Shown piece by piece: positions 50,980 to 59,559 of a DNA stretch of 64,000 nucleotides. The notes under the pieces were generated by a model that had not been told where the DNA came from, did no database searches, and worked only from the letters and a program-made list of their open reading frames with translations. A program made the position numbers and the translations under genes. Source of the DNA: Paludibacteraceae bacterium (lineage in GTDB: Bacteria > Bacteroidota > Bacteroidia > Bacteroidales > Paludibacteraceae); NCBI GenBank assembly GCA_905233935.1, contig CAJOFU010000003.1, forward strand, positions 55,699 to 119,698. The letters are read 5' to 3'. Within the stretch, counting starts at the first letter, position 1. Each line of letters begins with the position of its first letter.

Positions 50980-52869
50980 ATGAAAGACCTCTGGAAACAT
51001 CCTTGGACAGTAGCAGCGTGCAATATCGGGCTTGTGCTCTTGCTGTACAGCGTGCTTCGTATAGCCTGCTATGCAGTGAACGGGGCGATGTTTCCGAACA
51101 TCAGCGGCACACATCTTTGGGAGATACTCTGTGGCGGAGTGCGCTTTGACTTGACTGCCGTATTGTATCTGAGTGCGCTCTATTTGGTATGTATTATATT
51201 GCCCTTGCCTGCACAATGGAGAAATAATGCAGTTTGGCAGAAAGTGTTAGCATGGCTGTTCATTGTCCCGAACGCAATAGGGCTCATCGTCAACACCATA
51301 GATATAGTCTATATCCGCTTCACAGACCGCCGGACAACCTGCACGTTTTTTACGGAGTTTGCCAACGACGACAACCTGTGGCGGATAGCATTGCAAGGCG
51401 TATGGCAGTTTTGGTACGTGACACTGATCGGGCTTTTGGTGATAGCCGTTCTTATCTTCTGCACGCGCAAGACGTTCAGCCTCAGCACCACAAAGCCGGT
51501 ATCCTACTACCCGTGCGAAGCACTCCTGTTTGTGCTGACCGTGTATTTCTCTGTCATCGGTATTCGTGGAGGGTTTGGCAGGTACACTCGCCCTATCACG
51601 TTGAGCAATGCCCTGCAATACACCAACACACCGCGGGAATCAGCACTCGTACTGAACACACCGTTCTCGCTGATGAAGTCGCTGGAGAGCACGCAGTATA
51701 TAGAGCCGCAGTATTTCCCGGCAGACGAGTTGGCTAAGCACATGAGCCCCATTCATCAAGCCGACAGTTTGCGCGAGGCAAGAACCGACAATATAGTAGT
51801 AATCATATTGGAGTCATTCAGCACGGAGTATATCGGTTTCTACAACCGCGACATAGAAGGCTACAAGGGCTACACACCGTTCTTAGACAGTTTGCTGGAG
51901 CAATCGGTGACCTACGAATTCGCCTACGCTTCAGGACGAAAGAGTATAGACGCAATGCCTTCGGTGCTTTCGTCTATCCCGATGCTCATTGAGCCGTATA
52001 TCGTTACGCCGTACTCAACCAACAGCGTTTCGTCCATCGCCGACTGCCTGAACCGCAAAGGTTACACTACAGCGTTCTTTCACGGCGCACCGAACGGAAG
52101 CATGGGCTTTCAGGCGTACGCACGCAGTGCAGGGTTTGCTACATACTACGGGATGAATGAGTTCGGCGACAACAGCGCGTTTGACGGCACATGGGCAATC
52201 TGGGACGAGCCGTTCTTGCAGTACTTTGCCCAAACGATGAGCACGATGCCCGAGCCGTTTATGACGGCAGTGTTCACGGCATCGAGTCATCACCCGTACA
52301 AAGTGCCGGAGCAGTACAAAGGTGTGTTCCCGAAAGGTACAAAGCCTATTCACGAGGCAGTCGGATATGCAGACTACGCACTCCGTCAGTTCTTTGCTAC
52401 TGCAAGTCAGAAGCCGTGGTTTAATCGCACGCTGTTTGTGCTTACCGCCGACCACACCAACGAACTGACTTTGCCGGAATACACCAACGCACGCGGACTA
52501 TATGAAGTGCCTATCGCCTTCTATCATCCGCAACTATCAGCAGAGCGGCGGCAAGAGGTGATAAGCCAGACGGATATAATGCCACCCTACTTTGCGTTCG
52601 GCGAGGATGCATTGACACGAGCAAAACAACACCCTTACGCCGTGTGCTATAACGCACCGCTGTATCAGATATTCTCGGACAGCCTGCTCCTGCAGTTCGA
52701 CGGCGAACAAGTGACAGCCGTCTATGACTACCACCAGGACAAACTGTTACAAACAGATCTAAAACAAACCATAGCAAACGAGCGTATTGCCCAGATGACG
52801 GATTATTTGAAAGCCTATATCCAGCAATATATCCATCGGATGATTCACGATGAGTTGACTACACAATGA
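50980..52869 (+). CDS. LTA synthase family protein / membrane sulfatase-like phosphoglycerol transferase
   Basis: N-term TM helices; NIVVIILESFSTEYIGFYN, ASGRKSIDAMPSVLSSIP, FTASSHHPYKVP, LTADHTNE. Confidence 0.9.
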   Translation: MKDLWKHPWTVAACNIGLVLLLYSVLRIACYAVNGAMFPNISGTHLWEILCGGVRFDLTAVLYLSALYLVCIILPLPAQWRNNAVWQKVLAWLFIVPNAIGLIVNTIDIVYIRFTDRRTTCTFFTEFANDDNLWRIALQGVWQFWYVTLIGLLVIAVLIFCTRKTFSLSTTKPVSYYPCEALLFVLTVYFSVIGIRGGFGRYTRPITLSNALQYTNTPRESALVLNTPFSLMKSLESTQYIEPQYFPADELAKHMSPIHQADSLREARTDNIVVIILESFSTEYIGFYNRDIEGYKGYTPFLDSLLEQSVTYEFAYASGRKSIDAMPSVLSSIPMLIEPYIVTPYSTNSVSSIADCLNRKGYTTAFFHGAPNGSMGFQAYARSAGFATYYGMNEFGDNSAFDGTWAIWDEPFLQYFAQTMSTMPEPFMTAVFTASSHHPYKVPEQYKGVFPKGTKPIHEAVGYADYALRQFFATASQKPWFNRTLFVLTADHTNELTLPEYTNARGLYEVPIAFYHPQLSAERRQEVISQTDIMPPYFAFGEDALTRAKQHPYAVCYNAPLYQIFSDSLLLQFDGEQVTAVYDYHQDKLLQTDLKQTIANERIAQMTDYLKAYIQQYIHRMIHDELTTQ

Positions 52870-53834
52870 ACAAAACGATATACATACTGATGCTTGCCGT
52901 TGCCTTGTGCGGCTGCCAACAGATTCCCGAGGCGGAGGTTGCAATCCATGAGTGTGCTACTCCTCCTGAGGGACGGGCTTGTGCTATGTGTTTTGCTTTC
53001 GACGGCACAGTCTATGTAGTCGGCGGACGTTTGGCAAACGGCGAATATACCAAGACGATGATGACCTACTCGCCTGCTACAGACCAGTGGACAAACGATA
53101 TATCCACACCGATCTCCGCCCGTGCGCATGGTGTGGTCTGCTGCAATTCGAATGCGGCGTATCTGGGCTTAGGCTATTTCGGTAAGAACATCTACTCCGA
53201 CAAAGCGCATTATCGGGATTGGTGGCGGTTTGATCCCAAGAAGAACAAGTGGAAACGCTTGGCGGACTTCCCGTCCAACAAAACCGTTGCTGCGGTCGCC
53301 TTTGCCGATGACGAGCATGTGTGGGTCGGATTCGGGTTCAACGGTTTCAGTAATGAGTTGTGGTGTTACTCGATAGCCGACGACAGTTGGCAGGAAGTGC
53401 CTCATCACGGCTCATGCCCTGAACGGCTGATGTCGCCCGTTGCGGCAAACGCAGGCGGAAGGTATTTTCAAGGTACGGGTTTTCTGCGTTACGGACGACG
53501 GGATTTCTGGGAGTTCTTTCCTGCCGACAATCATTGGGAACGTCGCGCCTCGGTGCCCGGCGAGGGACGACACAATGCAGCCTGCGCTGCTACCGATCAT
53601 TCCGTTTGGGTGATGGGTGGCTGGCATTACGGCGACTCGCTGACTACCGGTTACCATTTCGCGGATATTTTGCGCTATGCACCCGACGCTGACAGGTGGA
53701 CACGTTGCGGTACGATTCCCTGCGGCGTGACAGAGAACGGCGCAGCGTGTGCTATCGGTAATACCGTATACTTCGGCTTGGGCGAAAACGACAAGAGTGA
53801 ATTGCATCAACACTGGTATAGAATTGAAGACTAA
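52866..53834 (+). CDS. Kelch-repeat lipoprotein
   Basis: Lipobox LAVALCGCQ; repeated YVVGG / TYSPATDQW / WRFDPKKNKWKRLADFP motifs. Confidence 0.8.
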   Translation: MNKTIYILMLAVALCGCQQIPEAEVAIHECATPPEGRACAMCFAFDGTVYVVGGRLANGEYTKTMMTYSPATDQWTNDISTPISARAHGVVCCNSNAAYLGLGYFGKNIYSDKAHYRDWWRFDPKKNKWKRLADFPSNKTVAAVAFADDEHVWVGFGFNGFSNELWCYSIADDSWQEVPHHGSCPERLMSPVAANAGGRYFQGTGFLRYGRRDFWEFFPADNHWERRASVPGEGRHNAACAATDHSVWVMGGWHYGDSLTTGYHFADILRYAPDADRWTRCGTIPCGVTENGAACAIGNTVYFGLGENDKSELHQHWYRIED

Positions 53835-55245
53835 ACGTCACATAGTATTCATCGGTTGCCTGCTGTGTGCAAGCATCGTTCGTGCGGCAGACTTTTTTCC
53901 TGTTGCTATGCATCAGCCGGATTCGGCGCGCGACACCATTTGCTACATGGCTCAGGTTTCAGCCGTTGCCTCAACGGGCAAGAGTGCGCCGTTCTGGATT
54001 CATGCCGGTGAGAATGGCAACATCAGTTCTTCTCCGTTCAGCGGCAATATCTCGGCTGGCGTATATAAACCTGCTACACGCCCGTCACGATGGTACGACT
54101 ACGATTTCGCAGTTATACTGACAGGACGGTTTGATACGGAGCGGGCAACCGGTTACTTCCGTCAACTATACGCACATGTGCGCCTGTACATCATTGATAT
54201 AACCGCCGGTATCAAACCCTTGGTCTGCGGAGCGCAAAACCCCAAGCTATCCACAGGTGGACTACTGTTCTCCGGCAACGCTCAGCCTTTGCCGCGCATC
54301 AGCATCGGTATCGACGAGTATATACCTTTCCCCGGCTTGTTCGGTTACTGTGAGGTCAAAGGCGGCATAACCCACGGATGGTTTGTCGATGACAGCCGTT
54401 TGGATAAAACTATAGCCACCACCGGCACATTGCTGCACTACAAGTTCGCGGGTGTGCGTTTGGGTGGTCAGTTGCCTGTGAATTTCAGTTACGAGATCCA
54501 CCACGCAGCCCAATGGGGTGGTACGTCGCCGGAATTCGGAAAATATGACGTCAGCCTCAAGGCTTTCAAACATATCTTCATGGCTGGCGCAGGTGGCAAT
54601 AACCGCAGTGACCAACTCAATGCCGAAGGCAATCATATCGGATTCCAGCAACTGGCACTCACCGGCAAGTGGTCACAATGGAACATCACAGCATACTGGC
54701 AGACGATTTTCGAGGACAAGAGCGCCAGTTTCATCGGTAACACCAACCAGACCGACGGCTTGTGGGGACTATCTGTGCAACAGTCGCAATGGCGGTTTAT
54801 CCACTCCCTGACGTACGAGTTTCTGAATACCACGGCACAAGACGGTCCGTGGCACGACCGTGACGGCTTGGTGTACGGCGGACGAAGCAATTACTACAAC
54901 AACAGCAATTACAAGCAGGGCTGGACGCATTTCTCACGCACAATCGGCAACCCGCTCCTCAGTCCGTCCAACAACCGCGTGCGTACACATTTCATTGGCT
55001 TGGCAGGCGATATCTACGGCTTTGAGTACCGTGTCATAGGATCCTATACACGCAATTGGGGAACATACAAAGCACCGTCCATGAGCCGCAACACTGCCCT
55101 GATGCTCGAAGTCACCAAGCATGTCGAGCAGGCGTGGGGTTTGGATTTCTCGCTGCGCATGGCAGCGGACTTTGGTACGCAGTTCGGTAATCAGTTCGGT
55201 GCGATGCTGACCGTCAGCAAGCGCGGACTTATTCATTCGTATTGA
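53824..55245 (+). CDS. Capsule assembly Wzi family protein (probable TTG start)
   Basis: ASTGKSAPFWIHAGENGNISSSPFSGN, overall Wzi-like barrel; signal FIGCLLCASIVRA. Confidence 0.7.
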   Translation: MKTKRHIVFIGCLLCASIVRAADFFPVAMHQPDSARDTICYMAQVSAVASTGKSAPFWIHAGENGNISSSPFSGNISAGVYKPATRPSRWYDYDFAVILTGRFDTERATGYFRQLYAHVRLYIIDITAGIKPLVCGAQNPKLSTGGLLFSGNAQPLPRISIGIDEYIPFPGLFGYCEVKGGITHGWFVDDSRLDKTIATTGTLLHYKFAGVRLGGQLPVNFSYEIHHAAQWGGTSPEFGKYDVSLKAFKHIFMAGAGGNNRSDQLNAEGNHIGFQQLALTGKWSQWNITAYWQTIFEDKSASFIGNTNQTDGLWGLSVQQSQWRFIHSLTYEFLNTTAQDGPWHDRDGLVYGGRSNYYNNSNYKQGWTHFSRTIGNPLLSPSNNRVRTHFIGLAGDIYGFEYRVIGSYTRNWGTYKAPSMSRNTALMLEVTKHVEQAWGLDFSLRMAADFGTQFGNQFGAMLTVSKRGLIHSY

Positions 55246-55352
55246 TATGAACATCGTTCAGATTCATTCGGGATTAGGCGTTGGCGCACCGCATACATGG
55301 TTTCGCCTACGCAAGAGACCTGACATCCTTCCTTCGAATTGGATAACGATCA

Positions 55353-56054
55353 ATGCAGACGAATAACTGTCATATAATAATGCCTGTCAAGGATTCAATA
55401 CAGACAGCCGAACAGGCTATCCGCGCCATTGTGGAGAGCGGATATACGCTGACTGTGTATGATGACCACTCGACTAACGATAATGCAGCACGATTAGATG
55501 CATTACGCAGCGAATTGGGCATAACTGTGATACATATAGGCGAGCACACTGATCATCCTTCCCCTAACTACCGTTGGGTGCTGATTAATGCCCAACGCGA
55601 ATGCCTCGAAAACAGGCAAAATTTGATTATTGTGGAAAGCGATGTAATAGTCAGACAATCAACGATCAGCGCGCTATGCAAAACAGAAAGGTCTAAGGTT
55701 GGACTGATAGCGGCTGTTACCACGGATGAGAGCGGCGTTATCAACTTCCCGTACGAGTACGCCAAGCGGATCAGGCAAGACGGCGTATGTAACAAGCGCC
55801 TCTCGTTCTGCTGCACGCTGCTGACCAACGAACTGCTGCAAGCCTACGACTTCAACGTGTTAGATCCCGAGAAGAACTGGTATGATGTGCATATAAGCCA
55901 TATGTCGCGGAAATTGGGCTTCGAGAATATCCTGCAAGTCAGCAACCCTGTGCTCCATCTGCCGCACTCTTCGCGTCCGTGGAAGCAACTCAAATATACC
56001 AACCCGCTGCTGTACTATTGGCGCAAACTCGTGTATGGAAAAGACAAGATTTAA
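55353..56054 (+). CDS. Glycosyltransferase family 2-like
   Basis: IIMPVKDSIQTAEQAIRAIVESGYTLTVYDDHSTND, LIIVESDVIV. Confidence 0.75.
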   Translation: MQTNNCHIIMPVKDSIQTAEQAIRAIVESGYTLTVYDDHSTNDNAARLDALRSELGITVIHIGEHTDHPSPNYRWVLINAQRECLENRQNLIIVESDVIVRQSTISALCKTERSKVGLIAAVTTDESGVINFPYEYAKRIRQDGVCNKRLSFCCTLLTNELLQAYDFNVLDPEKNWYDVHISHMSRKLGFENILQVSNPVLHLPHSSRPWKQLKYTNPLLYYWRKLVYGKDKI

Positions 56055-57399
56055 GATATACAGCCTTCTGCTCGTCAAGAACGAGGCGGATGTGATAGCC
56101 GCGTCGCTGACAGATGCCTGCCGCTGGAGTGACAAGATCATAGTCATCGACAACGGCTCAACGGACGGCACGTGGGAGATCGTGCAGCAGTTAGCCGAAA
56201 GCTACCCGCAGATCATCCCCTGGCTGCGCTACGAGGGAGCGTTTCATATAGGACTGCGCGCTAAGGCGTTCCGTGCTTTCCGCCACGAGATGAACAAAGA
56301 TTGTTGGTGGAACGTGCGACTCGACGCCGACGAGTTCTATCCGGGTGATGTGCGCGCATTTCTTGCCAAGGTGCCCAAGCGATACCGTACTGTCAAAAAA
56401 GAGAGCACGGATTATGTGCTCACTCGCGAAGATCTGGAGCAACACACCTTTACAGGCGATTTCGAAAAGGATAAACCGTTTATCACTCACGCATTGCCTG
56501 AACGGCGACGCGAGCGCCGATTCATGCGTCACTCAGCCTTGCTGTGCTGGCTGGAGCGTTGGCGTTACCCGCATCCGTGGGGTAGAGTGTATGACAAGCC
56601 TATACCAGTAGAGCATTATCAGTACCGCAGTCCCGAACAGATGGCTCAACGTTTTGCCGTGCGTCGTCAAGCCAAGGCGGACGGCTGCGGCTCGTTCAGT
56701 CATGAGCAAGGACAGTCGTGGCGGGATTACCTGCTCACCAACAAACAACTCGAAGAAAAGTATCTCTTGGATCACCTCGAAGATGCGTTTGCCAAGTCTG
56801 ACAACGTGCTGTATCAGAGACGAAACACCATCAAGATCATCGGCGACGATATAGCCGTCAAATCGTTTCACCAGCCGCGTTTCCCCAACAGTCTTATCTA
56901 CGGAACACTGCGTGACAGCAAAGCAAAGCGCAGCTATCTGTACGCGCAGCGTTTGGGCGATCTGACACCCGAGCCTTTGGCGTATAGCGAGCACCGGCGC
57001 TGCGGCTTGCTGCGTGACAGTTATTATGCTTGCCGGCGATCTGACTTACCCCTTACATGGCGTTTTGTGGCGCGTTATCCCGACCTCCCCGACAGAGATA
57101 AGATCGCGTATGCAATAGGCGTGTTTATGGCGCGCATGCATGCATTAGGAGCCTATGCGTTGGATTTCTCGGGAGGAAATATCTTGGTTGATGAGGATGG
57201 AAACCGCGTGCAGATCGTGGATGTCAACCGGATGAGGTGGTACAAGAGTATCGGTTTGCGTCTCGGTTGCCGACAGACCGAACGCTTACACCTGAACCCG
57301 CAGGATTGTCAGCATCTCGCCCAAGGTTACGCCGATACGCGCGGCTACGATGCTACTGAGTGCCTGCGCTTGATTATGAAGCACCACTTGCCTCTATAA
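56035..57399 (+). CDS. Fusion: N-terminal GT2 glycosyltransferase + C-terminal LPS (Kdo/heptose)-kinase-like domain
   Basis: N: YSLLLVKNEADVIAASLTDACRWSDKIIVIDNGSTDGTWEIV, RLDADEFYPGD; C: IAVKSFHQP..., FMARMHALGAYALDFSGGNILVDEDGNRVQIVDVNRMRW. Confidence 0.8.
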   Translation: MEKTRFKIYSLLLVKNEADVIAASLTDACRWSDKIIVIDNGSTDGTWEIVQQLAESYPQIIPWLRYEGAFHIGLRAKAFRAFRHEMNKDCWWNVRLDADEFYPGDVRAFLAKVPKRYRTVKKESTDYVLTREDLEQHTFTGDFEKDKPFITHALPERRRERRFMRHSALLCWLERWRYPHPWGRVYDKPIPVEHYQYRSPEQMAQRFAVRRQAKADGCGSFSHEQGQSWRDYLLTNKQLEEKYLLDHLEDAFAKSDNVLYQRRNTIKIIGDDIAVKSFHQPRFPNSLIYGTLRDSKAKRSYLYAQRLGDLTPEPLAYSEHRRCGLLRDSYYACRRSDLPLTWRFVARYPDLPDRDKIAYAIGVFMARMHALGAYALDFSGGNILVDEDGNRVQIVDVNRMRWYKSIGLRLGCRQTERLHLNPQDCQHLAQGYADTRGYDATECLRLIMKHHLPL

Positions 57400-57409
57400 A
57401 TCAATCTTT

Positions 57410-57469
57410 TGTCAAACAATCCGCTTACTTGTCAAACAATCCACTTACTTGTCGAATAATCCCCGCAAG
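57410..57469. repeat. 20-bp x3 repeat containing the terminal codons and stop of the minus-strand gene
   Basis: TGTCAAACAATCCGCTTACT TGTCAAACAATCCACTTACT TGTCGAATAATCCCCGCAAG. Confidence 0.9.
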
Positions 57470-58575
57470 TAGGGTTGCTGTTTGCCTGCCAATTCCTGCA
57501 TAAGCGGTTCTAACTGGAAGCGGACAATCATCTGTTGCTGGTGTTGCAGGTGATAGCCGTCGTAGTGCATATTCCACGAGAAGTAGAAGTTCACAAAACT
57601 GCTGCGGTACAGGTAGGCAAATATATCCGTACGGTTGTACAGTCGCGACTGATAGAACGGGTCGCCAAGCGATGACTCCACATTACGCACTCGCAAGGGT
57701 TGGAGATTGTCGCCGTAGTAGAACGTGTTCTTTATGCCCAAGAACCACCAGTTGGCGTACAATTCGATAATCAGACCATGATTAAAGAACGACTCGTTGG
57801 TAGTCCTGTCCCGTTGCCAGCCGAATATATATCCGGCGCGGATAGATAGTGAGTCCAGGGGTGTCAGGCGTGACAGGTTTGCTCCGGCAAAGGCGTGAAG
57901 ATGGATGTCATCCATCACCGGCTCATGCACTGCTGCTGCGGAAGCCTTGTGGTTCATGTGCGCCAAGCCGCCTACCTGCAACCATTTGTACCGGTATTCG
58001 CCGTTCAGTATGAGCCGGAACATCTCACGCCTCTCAGCGATTTGTGCTCCTCGCCAGTCACACATGAACTCAACGAATCCCCGTTCGTCGCGGTATTGCA
58101 GCAACGCACCCTGTATGTTCGGGTGGAAGTACGTCAGGCTGTCGTACATCAGCCATTCGGGTACGGGCATAATCCGCCTCGTATAAGGGATAGCACCCAT
58201 CCCGGCATCAAACCCCTTGTAGTTAAAATGATACCACGCTATCGGGGCAAACTGTACGTCCCGCCAGTTGCCGCCGAGGCGTTGGGTGTAACTCACACCT
58301 GCCGTCAGCTCATGCTTGCCGCCAACTCGATCCTGTATGCGCACACCGATCTGCGGCGACAAACGGAAGTTCAGTATAGTCTGCGACGTCTGATACGGAG
58401 CACGGTACTCGCGGTTGTCGAAGTACGTAGCAAAATCCACATCGTACAGCAATTGCACGGGTTTGGCAGCACGCTCGGCTTGTTTAGCCGCGAACGCCGA
58501 GTCCACAGGAACAGTCGGAGGATTAGGATTAAACCTCGTCCAAAATCCCACAAGAAGTATCAGTAGCAGTTGCAT
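57445..58575 (-). CDS. Putative outer-membrane beta-barrel protein (start M12; alternative 58608)
   Basis: MQLLLILLVGFWTRF then barrel-like alternating aromatic strands. Confidence 0.5.
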   Translation of the reverse strand: MQLLLILLVGFWTRFNPNPPTVPVDSAFAAKQAERAAKPVQLLYDVDFATYFDNREYRAPYQTSQTILNFRLSPQIGVRIQDRVGGKHELTAGVSYTQRLGGNWRDVQFAPIAWYHFNYKGFDAGMGAIPYTRRIMPVPEWLMYDSLTYFHPNIQGALLQYRDERGFVEFMCDWRGAQIAERREMFRLILNGEYRYKWLQVGGLAHMNHKASAAAVHEPVMDDIHLHAFAGANLSRLTPLDSLSIRAGYIFGWQRDRTTNESFFNHGLIIELYANWWFLGIKNTFYYGDNLQPLRVRNVESSLGDPFYQSRLYNRTDIFAYLYRSSFVNFYFSWNMHYDGYHLQHQQQMIVRFQLEPLMQELAGKQQPYLRGLFDK

Positions 58576-59477
58576 TATTCCGTTTTTAGCTTTTGACTTT
58601 CGAGACACCCCACTTCGCTCGCTTGTGGGGACCCCGTGACTTTTGACTTTCTATTTTTCAGTATCTCTATGTTATATGCCAACCCCACACGCACTTGATG
58701 GAAAGGAAAATCCTTAATACCGTATTGATACTGCACGTAGGGTTCAAAGCCTTGTACATGTCCTGCGGCACGCACCTTGATGCTCATCGGTCGGTCGCCG
58801 TAGTTCTCCCATCCGACGTAACCGCCCCACGTGGCTTGCAGCGAGGCGTACTCATGCCGGAGTGTGGCTTGCACGCCGTACATCACCGCATCGTTCTGAC
58901 GCGCGTTGGCGGTCTGCCAGCACAGGAAGCCCACCGAGCCTGCTACACGCAGTTCAAGCTGACCCAAACCAAACGACTCTCCGATGGCAGCGTCGAAGAA
59001 GTACGCCGGGCAGTCGTAATGCCTGCGTCGTTCGTATTGTCCCCCGCTGGCGGTCTTCATGCCCAGGCGGATGGTCATCTGCGGGATGTACTTAGCCCGC
59101 GCGGACTTAAACCACGCGTTATGCAGCACTTGTACTTCGGTGGACAAGTACACGTCGCCTGCGCCGCTGCCCGTGACGTCCGCCTGCTTGTACCACTCGT
59201 AGAGCGGCATCCACACGCTCACATTCGCCCAGCGGGTGAACACCGGCACATGTACGCGCGCAAACAGGTCGGCTGTACGGCTGCCGTCATAGCCGAAGTA
59301 TCCGTCCGCAGCTACCTCCACGCTGAGCTGCTCGTACGTCATGCCGTCAGACATGTCGGGTACGGGCAGTGCGTTCGGACCGAAAAATGCAGGCGCAACA
59401 CCTGTAGGCGTAAACGCATACATGATGTTGCACCATATTAGCAGACAAATCAATACGTATGATCTCTTTGTCGCCAT
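58575..59477 (-). CDS. Putative outer-membrane protein; C-terminal tail encoded by heptad/hairpin DNA
   Basis: Signal MATKRSYVLICLLIWCNIMYAF; barrel end VRVGLAYNIEILK then NRKSKVTGSPQASEVGCLESQKLKTE. Confidence 0.5.
   Translation of the reverse strand: MATKRSYVLICLLIWCNIMYAFTPTGVAPAFFGPNALPVPDMSDGMTYEQLSVEVAADGYFGYDGSRTADLFARVHVPVFTRWANVSVWMPLYEWYKQADVTGSGAGDVYLSTEVQVLHNAWFKSARAKYIPQMTIRLGMKTASGGQYERRRHYDCPAYFFDAAIGESFGLGQLELRVAGSVGFLCWQTANARQNDAVMYGVQATLRHEYASLQATWGGYVGWENYGDRPMSIKVRAAGHVQGFEPYVQYQYGIKDFPFHQVRVGLAYNIEILKNRKSKVTGSPQASEVGCLESQKLKTE
58590..58651. repeat. 12-bp direct repeats CTTTTGACTTTC flanking a hairpin CCCCAC...GTGGGG
   Basis: 58590-58601 and 58640-58651; hairpin arms 58608-58613 / 58625-58630. 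Confidence 0.85.
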
Positions 59478-59496
59478 CGCCGGGTCATCAAAATTT

Positions 59497-59559
59497 TAAT
59501 TATTAATTATTAATTTTTAATTTTGCATTTTGCATTTTTAATTTTGCATTTTGCATTAG
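59497..59559. repeat. Nine-heptad array TAATTTT/GCATTTT reaching the secA stop codon
   Basis: TAATTAT TAATTAT TAATTTT TAATTTT GCATTTT GCATTTT TAATTTT GCATTTT GCATTAG. Confidence 0.96.
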
